A DNA stretch of 64,000 nucleotides. It comes from Streptomyces sp. P9-A2 (GTDB lineage Bacteria > Actinomycetota > Actinomycetes > Streptomycetales > Streptomycetaceae). Each line of letters starts with the position of its first letter. Position 1 is the stretch's first letter. Where the stretch lies: assembly GCF_036634175.1 (NCBI RefSeq), contig NZ_JAZIFX010000001.1, positions 1,674,001-1,738,000 of the forward strand. The letters run 5' to 3'. Below, in pieces: positions 7,295 to 16,411 of the stretch. The notes beneath the pieces are model-generated. The model was not told the origin of the DNA and made no database searches. It saw nothing but the letters and a program-made list of their open reading frames with translations. A program made the translations under genes and the position numbers.

Positions 7295-8232
7295 CCGCCA
7301 CAAGAACGGCCCCCGCGGCCGCCCCGGAAACCCGTCCCGGCGGCCGCCGGAGTTCCGACCGGCTGCGCGGCTGGGCCACCAGAGCCCCGCTGCTGCCCGC
7401 CCTGATCTTCATGATCGCGGTGACCCAGCTGCCCTTCGTGGCGACGCTGGTGATCTCCTTCTTCGACTGGAACTCCCTCTACCCCGACGCCCGGGAGTTC
7501 GCCGGCTTCGCGAACTACGGTGAGGTCCTCGGCGACTCCGATCTGCGCCGGTCGGTGTGGACGACGATCCTGCTGACGGTGGCGGTCGTCCTCGCCAGCC
7601 TGGTCCTCGGCCTGCTGCTGGCCCTGCTGCTCGACCGGAAGTTCCGCGGCCGGGGCATCGTCCGCACCCTGCTCATCGCCCCGTTCCTGGTGGTGCCGGT
7701 GGCGGCGGCCCTGCTGTGGAAGCACGTCCTCTACAACCCCGAGTACGGCCTGTTCAACGGCCTGCTGCACTACGTCGGCGGTCCGCAGCCCGACTGGATC
7801 TCGGGCACACCGCTGCTCGCGGTGGAGGCGGCGCTGGTGTGGCAGTGGACGCCGTTCATGATGCTGATCCTGCTCGCCGGCCTGCAGAGCCGCGATCAGG
7901 AGCAGATCGAGGCGGCCCGGGTGGACGGGGCGAGCGACTGGCAGATCTTCCGCCATCTGACCCTGCCGCACCTGCGCCGCTACCTCGAACTGGGCGCCCT
8001 GCTCGGGTCGATCTACATCGTGCAGAACTTCGACGCGGTCTTCACGATCACGTCCGGCGGCCTGGGCACCGCCAACCTCCCCTACACCGTCTACCAGACC
8101 TTCTACCAGGCCCACGAGAACGGTCTGGCCTCGGCCGCCGGTGTCCTGGTGGTCATCGGCTCGATCATCATCGCGACCTTCGCCCTGCGCGTCGTGTCGT
8201 CCCTGTTCCGCGAGGAGGCGTCCCGCGCATGA
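7291..8232 (+). CDS. ABC transporter permease (MalF-type)
   Basis: Inner-membrane subunit of 313 residues with about six transmembrane helices; the first is around residues 33-55 after a charged cytoplasmic tail. The ATPase-docking EAA loop reads EAARVDGASDWQIFRHLTLPHL near residue 210. The ATG overlaps the lipoprotein stop by 4 bp and its stop overlaps the next start, so all three transport genes are translationally coupled. It pairs with the MalG-type permease downstream. Confidence 0.9.
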   Translation: MTATRTAPAAAPETRPGGRRSSDRLRGWATRAPLLPALIFMIAVTQLPFVATLVISFFDWNSLYPDAREFAGFANYGEVLGDSDLRRSVWTTILLTVAVVLASLVLGLLLALLLDRKFRGRGIVRTLLIAPFLVVPVAAALLWKHVLYNPEYGLFNGLLHYVGGPQPDWISGTPLLAVEAALVWQWTPFMMLILLAGLQSRDQEQIEAARVDGASDWQIFRHLTLPHLRRYLELGALLGSIYIVQNFDAVFTITSGGLGTANLPYTVYQTFYQAHENGLASAAGVLVVIGSIIIATFALRVVSSLFREEASRA

Positions 8233-9092
8233 GTACCGTCGCTGCACCCGACCGCGGCCGGCCGCGGACCCGGAACCGCAAGGGAGCGGGGCTCGGCCTG
8301 GTGGCCTGGCTGGCCGGCGTCCTCTTCTTCCTGCCGATCGCCTGGATGGCGCTGACGTCCTTGCACTCCGAGGAGGACGCGGCCACCAACCCGCCGTCCT
8401 TCGCCGCCGCCCTCACCCTGGACGGCTACCGGGAGTTCTTCGGCGCGGGCGGCGGCGCGAGCCCCTGGCCGTCGCTGATCAACTCGACGGTGGCGTCCGT
8501 CGCCTCGATGATCCTGGTCCTGCTGCTCGCACTCCCGGCGGCATACGCCCTGTCCATCCGCCCGGTGAAGCGGTGGACGGACGTCCTGTTCTTCTTCCTC
8601 TCCACCAAGATGCTGCCGGTCGTGGCGGGCCTGCTGCCGATCTACCTGTTCGCCAAGAACGCCGGGATGCTCGACAACATCTGGCTGCTCGTCCTGCTCT
8701 ACACCTCCATGAACCTGCCGATCGCCGTGTGGATGATGCACTCGTTCCTCTCGGAGATCCCGGTCGCGGTGATCGAGGCCGCCCAGATCGACGGGGCGCG
8801 GCTGCCGACGGTGCTGGCCCGCATCATCGCCCCGATGGCGATGCCCGGCATCGCCGCGACGGCCCTGATCTGCTTCATCTTCAGCTGGAACGAACTGCTG
8901 TTCGCCCGGGTCCTGACGGGCGTGGTCGCCGAGACCGCCCCCGTCTTCCTGACCGGCTTCATCACCAGCCAGGGCCTGTTCCTGGCCAAGGTGTGCGCCG
9001 CGTCGCTCGTCATCTCCCTGCCGGTGCTCGCCGCGGGGTTCGCCGCCCAGGACAAACTCGTCCAGGGCCTGTCGTTGGGAGCCGTGAAATGA
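8229..9092 (+). CDS. ABC transporter permease (MalG-type)
   Basis: Second channel subunit, 287 residues, six predicted helices. The EAA motif is EAAQIDGARLPTVLARIIAPMAMPGIAAT near residue 180. The LFFFLSTKMLPVVAGLLPIYLFAKNAG block is strongly conserved among polyol-type importers. It overlaps both neighbours by 4 bp. With the lipoprotein it imports one substrate that the next gene probably oxidises. Confidence 0.9.
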   Translation: MSTVAAPDRGRPRTRNRKGAGLGLVAWLAGVLFFLPIAWMALTSLHSEEDAATNPPSFAAALTLDGYREFFGAGGGASPWPSLINSTVASVASMILVLLLALPAAYALSIRPVKRWTDVLFFFLSTKMLPVVAGLLPIYLFAKNAGMLDNIWLLVLLYTSMNLPIAVWMMHSFLSEIPVAVIEAAQIDGARLPTVLARIIAPMAMPGIAATALICFIFSWNELLFARVLTGVVAETAPVFLTGFITSQGLFLAKVCAASLVISLPVLAAGFAAQDKLVQGLSLGAVK

Positions 9093-10078
9093 AGGCCGCC
9101 GTCATCGAGTCCGTGGGCCGGGCCGTCGTCGCCGAGGTCCCCGACCCGACGCCGGGACCCCGCGAGGTCGTCGTCGAGGTCGCGGCCTGCGGGCTGTGCG
9201 GCACGGACCTGCACATCCTGCAGGGCGAGTTCGCGCCCAAGCTGCCGATCGTGCCGGGGCACGAGTTCGCCGGCGAGGTGGTCGGCGTCGGCTCCCAGGT
9301 CACCGAGGTGTCGCTCGGCGACCAGGTCGCCGTGGACCCCTCCCTGTACTGCTACGAGTGCCGCCACTGCCGCAACGGCCACAACAACATGTGCGAACGC
9401 TGGGCCGCGATCGGCGTCACCACCGCGGGCGGAGCCGCCCAGTACGCGGTCGCCCCGGTGGCGAACTGCGTCAAACTGCCCGAACACGTCCGCACCCAGG
9501 ACGCCGCCCTGATCGAACCCCTCTCCTGCGCGGTCCGCGGCTACGACGTCCTGCAGTCCCGCCTCGGCGCGCACGTCCTGATCTACGGCTCCGGAACCAT
9601 GGGCCTGATGATGCTGGAACTGGCCAAACGGACCGGCGCGGCGAGTGTGGACATGGTGGACCTCAACCCGGCCCGTCTGGAGACCGCCCGGCAGCTGGGC
9701 GTCTCCGCCTCGGCGGCGGACCCGGACGAACTGGACCGCCCCCAGGGCTGGGACCTCGTCATCGACGCCACGGGCAACGCGGCGGCGATCCAGGACGGCC
9801 TGGAGCGCGTGTCCAAGGCGGGCACCTTCCTGCAGTTCGGCGTCGCCGACTACGCGACCCGCGTGACGATCGACCCGTACCGCATCTACAACCAGGAGAT
9901 CACCATCACCGGCTCGATGGCCGTCCTGCACAGCTACGAGCGGGCGGCCGAACTGTTCGCGAACGGCGTGCTGGACCCCGACGTCTTCATCAGCGACCGC
10001 ATCCCCCTGGACCAGTACCCGCAGGCGCTGGAGCAGTTCGCGAGGGGTGTGGGCAGGAAGATCGTGGTGGTGCCCTAG
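9089..10078 (+). CDS. Zinc-dependent medium-chain dehydrogenase, probably polyol dehydrogenase
   Basis: 329-residue MDR enzyme. Catalytic zinc ligands are visible as Cys37 in CGLCGTD and the GHE motif His58-Glu59. All four structural-zinc cysteines are present (C88, C91, C94, C102 in CYECRHCRNGHNNMC). The NAD-binding glycine motif is YGSGTMGLM. The architecture matches sorbitol, xylitol, arabitol and threonine dehydrogenases. As last gene of a polyol-type transporter operon it probably oxidises the imported sugar alcohol to a ketose. No kinase is in the operon. Confidence 0.88.
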   Translation: MKAAVIESVGRAVVAEVPDPTPGPREVVVEVAACGLCGTDLHILQGEFAPKLPIVPGHEFAGEVVGVGSQVTEVSLGDQVAVDPSLYCYECRHCRNGHNNMCERWAAIGVTTAGGAAQYAVAPVANCVKLPEHVRTQDAALIEPLSCAVRGYDVLQSRLGAHVLIYGSGTMGLMMLELAKRTGAASVDMVDLNPARLETARQLGVSASAADPDELDRPQGWDLVIDATGNAAAIQDGLERVSKAGTFLQFGVADYATRVTIDPYRIYNQEITITGSMAVLHSYERAAELFANGVLDPDVFISDRIPLDQYPQALEQFARGVGRKIVVVP

Positions 10079-10095
10079 CGGGAACCGGACCAGCT

Positions 10096-10143
10096 CCCTT
10101 CGCCCCCGGCCGCGCCCCCATGGGGCGGGCCGGGGGCGAAGGG
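10096..10143. terminator. Strong 16-bp-stem terminator
   Basis: CCCTTCGCCCCCGGCC (10096-10111) pairs perfectly with 10128-10143. An inner CGCCCC/GGGGCG stem continues after one bulged G. It begins 17 bp after the dehydrogenase stop and ends the polyol operon. Confidence 0.85.
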
Positions 10144-10266
10144 GCGGACGAACGAACCCCCTGGCAGGCAGGGGCGGCAGGGCCACCGGACAGGGACGGC
10201 AGGAGCGCCGGACAAAGACGGCAGGGCCACGGGGCAGGGGGCAGGGGGGCAGGGGCGAAAAACCCC
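10144..10266. repeat. Degenerate G-rich repeats
   Basis: Reiterated GACGGCAGG(G/A) and CAGGGCCACGG blocks followed by a GGGGCAGGGGGCAGGGG tract. There is no reading frame of interest; it looks like expanded low-complexity intergenic sequence. Confidence 0.5.
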
Positions 10267-10290
10267 TGGGCCGCCCCACCCCCGCCCTCG

Positions 10291-10296
10291 TACCAT
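10291..10296 (+). promoter_or_regulatory. -10 element for a probable leaderless transcript
   Basis: TACCAT lies six bases before the ATG at 10303, which places transcription initiation at the start codon. No ribosome site precedes the ATG, consistent with a leaderless mRNA. Confidence 0.5.
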
Positions 10297-10302
10297 CCCG
10301 GC

Positions 10303-10524
10303 ATGCCCCGACCCCACGGCTTCGCCTACGAGGCCCACGCCGACGGCAGCGTGCGCATCACCCACCACGACCGTCCCGCGACCACCCTGAACGGCGACCG
10401 CGCCGCCCGCTTCCTCACCGAGGTCACCACCGGCGACCCCCAGCTCGTCATGGCCCGCTGGACCGGCGACTACAAACACGGCAACGAACGCACCGCCCGC
10501 AACCACCCCCGCAACCGGGGCTGA
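10303..10524 (+). CDS. Small conserved-looking hypothetical protein (73 aa)
   Basis: No named domain is recognised. The basic protein reads MPRPHGFAYEAHADGSVRI at the start, has a short beta-like middle (ITHHDRPATTLNGDRAARFL), and ends TGDYKHGNERTARNHPRNRG, a tail that looks conserved. Coding bias is good. A -10 hexamer directly before the ATG suggests leaderless expression. Function unknown. Confidence 0.65.
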   Translation: MPRPHGFAYEAHADGSVRITHHDRPATTLNGDRAARFLTEVTTGDPQLVMARWTGDYKHGNERTARNHPRNRG

Positions 10525-10589
10525 GGGCCACTGCCCCATTCGGAGCACAGGTAAGGGAACGGCAAAACGCCCCCACTCGTTCACCTGGC

Positions 10590-11798
10590 ATGACAGCTAT
10601 GACCCCCGGCTCGAACATCCCCCTTCCCACCGCCCGTGTGACGGTGGACGTCGCCGCACCGGTGCGGCTCGACGTATCGGGCCTGCTGCTCACCGCCGAC
10701 GGCAAGGTGCGCTCCGACGACGACTTCATCTTCTACAACCAGCCCGCGGGCCCCGGCGTGACCTACCGCTCCGGTGGCGGTGGCGCCCCGGACGCCATCA
10801 CGATCGACACCACGGCCGTCCCGCCCGGCATCGAGAAGATCGTCGTCACCGCGAGCCCCGACGCCCAGGGCCAGACCTTCCAGGGCATCGAACCGACGGC
10901 CACCATCCGGAGCGCGGACGACAACGCCGTCCTGGCCACGTTCACTCCGCCGAGCCTCAGCGCCGAGACCGCCCTGGTGATCGTCGAGGTCTATCTGCGC
11001 AACGGCGCCTGGAAGGCCCGGGCGGTCGGCCAGGGCTACGCCAACGGCCTGGCCGGCATCGCCACCGACTTCGGCGTCACGGTCGAGGAACCGGCCGCCC
11101 CCGCCCAGCCGGCCGCCCCGGTCCAGCCGGTCACTCCTCCGCCCGCGCCGGTGGCCGCCCCGCAGGCTCCGCCCGCGCCCGCCGCTCCCCCGGCGCCGCC
11201 CGCCGCCGCGCCGGGCACCGGGAAGATCAACCTGGACAAGGGCCGGGTCAGCCTCCGGAAGAACCAGACGGTCTCCCTGATGAAGGGCGGACGTCCGCTG
11301 CTCTCGCAGGTCCGGATGGGCCTCGGCTGGGAGCCGGCGTACCGGGGCAAGGACATCGACCTGGACGCCTCGGTCATCGCGTACGGCCCGCAGCGCAACC
11401 ACATCGACAGCTGCTACTTCGGCAAGCTGCAGATCGTGAACGGCGCGATCAGGCACTCCGGTGACAACCTCACGGGCGAGGGCGGCGGGGACGACGAGAC
11501 GATCACGGTCGACCTCGGTCGCCTCCCCCAGGAGGTCTCCGGCCTGGTCTTCACGGTCAACTCGTTCTCCGGCCAGAAGTTCACCGAGGTCGCCAAGGCG
11601 TACTGCCGCCTCCTGGACGCCACCACCGGCGAGGAACTGGTCCGCTTCGACCTCACCTCCGCCGAAGCGCAGACGGGCGTCATGATGGCGAAGCTGATCC
11701 GCCAGTTCTCCGGCGAGTGGGAGATGACCGCCATCGGCGACTTCGTGAAGTCCCGCACGGTCAGGGGCATGGTCAAGCCGGCCGCCCAGGCGTTGTAA
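10590..11798 (+). CDS. TerD-family protein with two TerD domains
   Basis: 402-residue cytoplasmic protein with two divergent TerD (calcium-binding stress protein) modules. Domain 1 is about residues 10-165 (DVSGLLLTADGKVRSDDDFIFYNQP, ITIDTTAVPPGIEKIVVTAS). A Pro/Ala-rich linker spans about 168-210. Domain 2 runs from GTGKINLDKGRVSLRK to the end and carries DIDLDASVIAY, HSGDNLTGEGGGDDETITVDL and VVFTVNS-like strands. The acidic D-D-D and G-D-D-E clusters are the usual Ca2+ sites. Streptomyces TerD proteins are linked to stress and differentiation more than to tellurite. Alternative start ATG at 10599; no strong ribosome site for either. Two hairpins follow the stop. Confidence 0.85.
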   Translation: MTAMTPGSNIPLPTARVTVDVAAPVRLDVSGLLLTADGKVRSDDDFIFYNQPAGPGVTYRSGGGGAPDAITIDTTAVPPGIEKIVVTASPDAQGQTFQGIEPTATIRSADDNAVLATFTPPSLSAETALVIVEVYLRNGAWKARAVGQGYANGLAGIATDFGVTVEEPAAPAQPAAPVQPVTPPPAPVAAPQAPPAPAAPPAPPAAAPGTGKINLDKGRVSLRKNQTVSLMKGGRPLLSQVRMGLGWEPAYRGKDIDLDASVIAYGPQRNHIDSCYFGKLQIVNGAIRHSGDNLTGEGGGDDETITVDLGRLPQEVSGLVFTVNSFSGQKFTEVAKAYCRLLDATTGEELVRFDLTSAEAQTGVMMAKLIRQFSGEWEMTAIGDFVKSRTVRGMVKPAAQAL

Positions 11799-11891
11799 CA
11801 GCCGTACGGCCCGGGGTCGGGTGTCCCGCGTGCATCGGGGGCGCCCCGGCCCGGGAGCCCCGACCGGACCGCTACCGCCGTGCCCGGACCC

Positions 11892-11961
11892 GCCAGGGCC
11901 GCGACCCGTATGTCAGCGGCCCTGGCACCGGCGGAGGCGCCGGCCCTCCCCCTCCGCCGGT
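11892..11961. terminator. Two tandem hairpins between convergent genes
   Basis: GCCAGGGCCGC (11892-11902) pairs perfectly with 11916-11926. Immediately after, ACCGGCGGAGG (11927-11937) pairs with CCTCCGCCGGT (11951-11961). They lie between the rightward TerD gene and leftward acdS and can act both ways. The rest of 11799-12159 shows no gene. Confidence 0.75.
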
Positions 11962-12159
11962 CCGGATGCCGCGGCCGCGACGCGCGCCGGACGCGGGGCG
12001 TCGCTCGGCTCGACGTCCCGCCGCAGGGCGCCCCGGCGCAGGGCTCCTGGCGCAGGCCACTGGGCACCCGCCTCCTGAGCCGCGCCGGTCCGGCCGGGTC
12101 ACCGCGTACTTCAGGGGCTCGCAGGGCAGCCGCTGGTGACCGTCGCGCCGTCCGGGGAC

Positions 12160-13176
12160 TCAGAACAACGCGCTGTACGCGTTCAGCGCGGGCTGGCCGC
12201 CCAGGTGGGCGTAGAGGACGGTGGACTCGCGGTCGATCTCGCCGCGGGACACCAGGTCGATGAGCCCGGCCATCGACTTGCCCTCGTAGACGGGGTCGGT
12301 GACCATCCCCTCGGTGCGGGCGGCGAGCCGCATCGCCTCCAGCGTCGCCTCGTCGGGGATCCCATAGGTGCCCGCGTGGTACCGCTCGTCCAGCTCCACG
12401 TCCTGGACGGTCAGGTCCTGGCGTACGCCGATGAGCCGGCCGGTGTTCTGCGCGATCCGCGCGATCTGTTCGCGGGTGCGGACGGGCGCCGCCGACGCGT
12501 CGATCCCGATCACCCGCCGGGTCCGCCCGCCCGCCTCCTCAAGCGCCCGGAACCCGGCCACCATCCCGGCCTGGGTGGACCCGGTCACCGAGCACACGAT
12601 CACGGTGTCGAAGAAGACGCCCAGCTCCTCCTCCTGCTCGGCGACCTCATAGGCCCAGTTGGCGAAGCCCAGTCCGCCGAGCGGGTGGTCGGAGGCGCCG
12701 GCCGGGATGGCGTACGGCTTGCCGCCCGACTCCTCGACCTCCCTCAGCGCCTGCTCCCAGCTCTCCTTGAAGCCGATCCCGAACCCGGCCCGCACCAGGC
12801 GCACGTCGGCGCCGGCCAGCCGGCTGATCAGGATGTTGCCGACCTTGTCGTACACGGCGTCCGGCCACTCCACCCAGCTCTCCTGCACCAGCACGCACCC
12901 CAGCCCGGCGCGGGCGGCGACGGCGGCGACCTGGCGGGTGTGGTTGGACTGCACGCCGCCGATGGAGACGAGGGTGTCGCAGCCCCGGGCGAGGGCGTCG
13001 GCGACCAGGTACTCCAGTTTGCGGGTCTTGTTCCCGCCGTAGGCCACACCGGAGTTGCAGTCCTCGCGCTTGGCCCACAGGGCGGCACCGCCGAGGTGCG
13101 CGGTGAGCCGCTCCAGCGGATGCACGGGCGAGGGTCCGAAGAGCAGCGGGTAACGCTCGTGGGCGGAGAGGGACAT
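12160..13176 (-). CDS. acdS: 1-aminocyclopropane-1-carboxylate deaminase (PLP enzyme)
   Basis: ACC deaminase opens the cyclopropane ring of the plant ethylene precursor to give 2-oxobutyrate and ammonia. The 338-residue protein has the fold-II PLP lysine in [12 protein letters not shown] (Lys50) and the [11 protein letters not shown] serine motif. Two positions that separate true ACC deaminases from D-cysteine desulfhydrases match the deaminase: Tyr-Glu in VYEGKSM (about 297-298) and Leu in HLGGQPALN (about 325). GAAGGA precedes the ATG. It follows a GntR gene after 15 bp on the same strand, so they probably form one transcript. Confidence 0.88.
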   Translation of the reverse strand: MSLSAHERYPLLFGPSPVHPLERLTAHLGGAALWAKREDCNSGVAYGGNKTRKLEYLVADALARGCDTLVSIGGVQSNHTRQVAAVAARAGLGCVLVQESWVEWPDAVYDKVGNILISRLAGADVRLVRAGFGIGFKESWEQALREVEESGGKPYAIPAGASDHPLGGLGFANWAYEVAEQEEELGVFFDTVIVCSVTGSTQAGMVAGFRALEEAGGRTRRVIGIDASAAPVRTREQIARIAQNTGRLIGVRQDLTVQDVELDERYHAGTYGIPDEATLEAMRLAARTEGMVTDPVYEGKSMAGLIDLVSRGEIDRESTVLYAHLGGQPALNAYSALF

Positions 13177-13191
13177 GGGGTGATCCTTCCG

Positions 13192-13863
13192 TCAGGGAAC
13201 GTCGGAAACTTCGGGCACGTCGGACACGTCGGCGAGCTCCTCCAGGCCCCGCCAGATCTCCGCGGTGACCCGGACCGCCTCGTCCGGGTCTTTGGCCGCG
13301 CAAGCCTCGATCAGCCGGTCGTGCAGTCCGGCGGACCGGCAGGCGCCGCCCTCGCCGAAGCGCTGCCGCTCCAGCCGGCGGATGAGGGGTGTATAGCGGG
13401 CGGCGGTCGCGGCGGCGGCACGGTTGCCGCTCACCCGGACGAGGACGTCGTGCAGCTCGTCGTCGGCGCGCAGCGCGCCGTCCACGTCCCCGGCCCGTAC
13501 GGCGGTGTCGAACCGCTCGTTCGCGGCGCGCATCAGCTCCACGTCGGGCTCCCGCAGCCGCGGTACAGCGACGCGGGTGACGAGTTCGTGCATGGCGCCG
13601 ACGACGGCCGCCGCGTCCCGTACGTCGCGGGCGATCAGCGGGGTCACCCGCGTGTAGCTCTGCGGCTTGCTCTCCAGCAGCCCTTCGTCGACCAGCCGCG
13701 CGAACGCCTCGCGCACCGGCGCCCGGGACAGCCCGAGCCGCTCGGCGATCTCGGCGTCCCGCACCACCGCGCCGGGTTCGATCTCCCCGGCCACGATGGC
13801 GTCCCGGATCACCGCATGGGCACGGTCCCTGAGCAGGGTGCGCGGTACGGACCGGAGAGCCAT
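13192..13863 (-). CDS. GntR-family (FadR/FCD type) regulator of acdS
   Basis: 223-residue regulator. The N-terminal winged helix has RDAIVAGEIEPGAVVRDAEIAERLGLSRAPVREAFARL. A C-terminal all-helical FCD effector domain follows, with metal-ligand type residues in VMHELVTRVAVPRL-, DDELHDVLVR- and GLHDRLIEA-like helices. It lies directly upstream of acdS and is probably its effector-responsive regulator; GntR-acdS pairing recurs in actinobacteria. An AT-rich stretch (TCTAACATTTCAATT) right before the ATG at 13863 is a candidate operator. The C-terminus ends in a short VSDVPEVSDVP repeat. Confidence 0.85.
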   Translation of the reverse strand: MALRSVPRTLLRDRAHAVIRDAIVAGEIEPGAVVRDAEIAERLGLSRAPVREAFARLVDEGLLESKPQSYTRVTPLIARDVRDAAAVVGAMHELVTRVAVPRLREPDVELMRAANERFDTAVRAGDVDGALRADDELHDVLVRVSGNRAAAATAARYTPLIRRLERQRFGEGGACRSAGLHDRLIEACAAKDPDEAVRVTAEIWRGLEELADVSDVPEVSDVP

Positions 13864-13988
13864 AATTGAAATGTTAGATGTCACTGGGCATCCCGACAAG
13901 CCCACGACCCCGGTGTCCCCTTCCACAGGACGTGTCCGGGGCGGGGGAACATCCGTGTCGGATCGCGCGCCCGAGGAAGCGGCGGTGT

Positions 13989-14924
13989 TCAGTGCGGAAT
14001 CGCCCAGCCCGGTGCCCAGGTCCCGGCGGTGTCGTGGCCGGCCGGTGTGGCGGCGAGGTGGGCGCGGAGGGCGGCCAGTGCTGGGTGGAAGTTGTCCCGG
14101 TGCCACAGGAGCGAGTGCGGGTAGACGGGTGTCGGGTCGGTCACCGGGATGCGGCGCAGGCCGTGACCGGCGGGCCAGACGAGGCGGGTCCGCCCGCCCA
14201 TGAAGGTGGCCAGGGCCGGGGTGTCGGCGATGGTGTCCAGGAGCGCGTCGGAGCCGAAGTTGGGGCCGGTCGCCTCGATGGTGAGGCCGAACTCGGCGAC
14301 GAGGTCGTCGTAGTAGGAGGCCCACTCGGTACCGGGGACGAGGCCGGGCATCCAGATCCGGTGCCCGGCGAGCTGAGCGACGCTCACCGACCGGGCGTCC
14401 GCCAGCGCGTGGGCGGGGCCGGTGAGGAACTGGAGCGGCTCGTCGAGCACCCGGACGGACTCGATGTCCTCGGGAAGGGGCCGGCCCGGCACGGCGACGG
14501 CGCGGAAGGACGCGTCGATCTCACCGGACCGGATGGCGGCGACGGCCGTCTCGATGTCGAACAGCCACACCACGTCGAGCTCGATCTCGGGGTGCGCGCG
14601 GTGGAAGCCACGCATCAGGCCCGACGGCGCGACGCGTGAGGCAATCACGTCGACGCGCAGCGGACGACGGCCGGTGCGCACGGACGCGACCGCGCGCTCG
14701 GCGACGCGCAGCAGCTCGCGCGCGTGGGGCAGGAACGCCTGCCCGTCGATGGTGAGCTCGGCGCCGCGCGCGGTACGGGTGAACAGCCGCACGCCGAGGC
14801 TGCGCTCCAGCGCGGCGATGCGCTTGGAGACGGCCTGCTGGGTGACCGCCAGCTCGACTGCGGCCTCCTGGAACTGTCCCGCGTCGGCGGCGGCGACGAA
14901 GGTCCGGACGGTGCCGAGGTCCAT
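13989..14924 (-). CDS. LysR-family transcriptional regulator
   Basis: 311-residue LysR regulator. The HTH covers residues 1-60 (VRTFVAAADAGQFQEAAVELAVTQQAVSKRIAALERSLGVRLFTR). A periplasmic-binding-like effector domain follows from about residue 88 with a short C-terminus. It is divergent from an MFS transporter, and the 134-bp gap holds an 11-bp-arm palindrome 13 bp before its start. The usual model is autorepression and effector-dependent control of the transporter. Effector unknown. Confidence 0.88.
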   Translation of the reverse strand: MDLGTVRTFVAAADAGQFQEAAVELAVTQQAVSKRIAALERSLGVRLFTRTARGAELTIDGQAFLPHARELLRVAERAVASVRTGRRPLRVDVIASRVAPSGLMRGFHRAHPEIELDVVWLFDIETAVAAIRSGEIDASFRAVAVPGRPLPEDIESVRVLDEPLQFLTGPAHALADARSVSVAQLAGHRIWMPGLVPGTEWASYYDDLVAEFGLTIEATGPNFGSDALLDTIADTPALATFMGGRTRLVWPAGHGLRRIPVTDPTPVYPHSLLWHRDNFHPALAALRAHLAATPAGHDTAGTWAPGWAIPH

Positions 14925-14936
14925 GCCGACACCTTA

Positions 14937-14961
14937 GGGCCACAACCATTGGTTGTGGCCC
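14937..14961. promoter_or_regulatory. LysR operator palindrome
   Basis: GGGCCACAACC (14937-14947), ATT, then GGTTGTGGCCC (14951-14961): perfect 11-bp arms. It contains a LysR-type dyad and sits between the divergent LysR and MFS genes, close to the LysR start. Confidence 0.72.
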
Positions 14962-15058
14962 GGTGTCCTTGCGGTTGTTTGATCCCCGGGTGTGGTGCTC
15001 GCTTTGATGTCTCCGATCGCGGATCGGTTGTGCGGGTGAGTGGCGAGGGGCTTCGGGC

Positions 15059-16339
15059 ATGAGGAGCGGGCACCGGCTGGGACACCTGCTCGGACACCGG
15101 CTGGGGCGGCGGTTCGGGTTGCTCTGGGGCTCGTACGCAACCAGCGCGCTCGGCACGTGGCTCGCCTTCGGCGCGTTCCCGCTGATCGCCATCCAAGTGC
15201 TGCACGCCGGACCGGCCGAGGTCGCCGCGCTCTCCTCCGTGGGGGCCGCGGTGGGCGCGGCCGTCGCGGTGCCGCTCGGCCCGTGGGTGGAGTTCCGCCG
15301 CAAGCGTCCGGTGCTGATCACGATGGACCTGGTGCGGTTCACGGCGCTGCTGACGATCCCCGTCGCGTTCGCGCTCGGTGCGCTCACCTTCTTTCAGCTC
15401 CTGCTGGTCTCGATCGTCGTCGCTGCGGCCGACATCACCTTCCGCGCCGCCTCCGGCGCATATCTGAAGACGCTGCTGCCCGCCGAGGACCTGCTCGTCG
15501 CCAACGCCCGGTTCGAGTCCACGGCCTGGACGACCACGATCATCGGGCCACCGCTGGGCGGCGCCGCGATCGGGCTCCTCGGCCCGGTGGCAACGGTGGT
15601 CGCCGACGCGGTCAGCCACCTGCTCTCGGCCCTGGGCGTCCGCGCGACGGGCGGGCACGAGCCGCGGCCCGAACGCCGGGAGGCCGCCCGCATGCGGGCC
15701 GGGGACCTGCTCGACGGCTGGCGGTACATCCTCGCCGACGCGACGCTGCGCACGCTGTTCCTCAACACCGCCCTGTTCAACGGCCTGCTGATGGCCACCT
15801 CGCCGCTGCTGGCCGTCCTGATGCTCGGCCCGCTCGGGTTCGCACCATGGCAGTACGGCCTCGCCTTCGCCGCGCCCTCGATCGGCGGGCTGCTCGGTTC
15901 GCTGCTGGCCCGACCGCTCGTCACCCGATTCGGGCAGCATCAGATCCTCATCGTGGCCGGGGCGCTGCGCGCGATCTGGCCCGTCGGCCTGGCCTTCCTG
16001 GGCCCGGGGGCCGGCGGACTGCTCCTGGTGATGAGTGTCGAGCTCGGGCTCATCTTCAGCTGCGGGGTCTTCAACCCCGTCTGCGCCACCTACCGCCTCC
16101 AGCGCACCGCGACCGACCGGGTCACCCGCACGCTGACCGCCTGGGCGGTGACGACCAAGGCCTCGACCGCACTCCTGACGGCCCTCTGGGGCGTGCTGGG
16201 CAGCCTGCTCGGCCCGCGTACGGCCATCGGCCTGGCCGGCGTACTCCTGCTGGCGACCCCGCTGCTGCTCCCCCGACACGACCGCCCGCCACAGCACGAG
16301 CCGCGACTGCCCCGTAACCGCACATGTCGATGGTGGTGA
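15059..16339 (+). CDS. MFS transporter (MFS_3 / EntS-like)
   Basis: 426-residue, about 12-helix major-facilitator protein. The N-terminal half has WGSYATSALGTWLAFGAFPLIAIQVL and the GPWVEFRRKRPVLITMDLVR loop, equivalent to the MFS signature between helices 2 and 3. The middle has a charged loop near residues 195-215, then the second half. The family mostly exports small molecules and drugs. GAGGGG precedes the ATG. The divergent LysR gene suggests ligand-controlled efflux; the substrate cannot be read from sequence. Confidence 0.85.
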   Translation: MRSGHRLGHLLGHRLGRRFGLLWGSYATSALGTWLAFGAFPLIAIQVLHAGPAEVAALSSVGAAVGAAVAVPLGPWVEFRRKRPVLITMDLVRFTALLTIPVAFALGALTFFQLLLVSIVVAAADITFRAASGAYLKTLLPAEDLLVANARFESTAWTTTIIGPPLGGAAIGLLGPVATVVADAVSHLLSALGVRATGGHEPRPERREAARMRAGDLLDGWRYILADATLRTLFLNTALFNGLLMATSPLLAVLMLGPLGFAPWQYGLAFAAPSIGGLLGSLLARPLVTRFGQHQILIVAGALRAIWPVGLAFLGPGAGGLLLVMSVELGLIFSCGVFNPVCATYRLQRTATDRVTRTLTAWAVTTKASTALLTALWGVLGSLLGPRTAIGLAGVLLLATPLLLPRHDRPPQHEPRLPRNRTCRWW

Positions 16340-16411
16340 ACTGCGACTGCTTCCGGACCTCACGACCCGTGAATTATTTCTCGGGCCTCGGCAGTTGTAC
16401 GACGGCAGGAC

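Noticed and set aside
10590..11798. Tellurite-resistance operon
   Set aside because: A lone double-TerD protein without terZABC partners; such genes in Streptomyces are not diagnostic of tellurite resistance.
12160..13176. D-cysteine desulfhydrase instead of ACC deaminase
   Set aside because: The Glu and Leu specificity residues of ACC deaminases are present.
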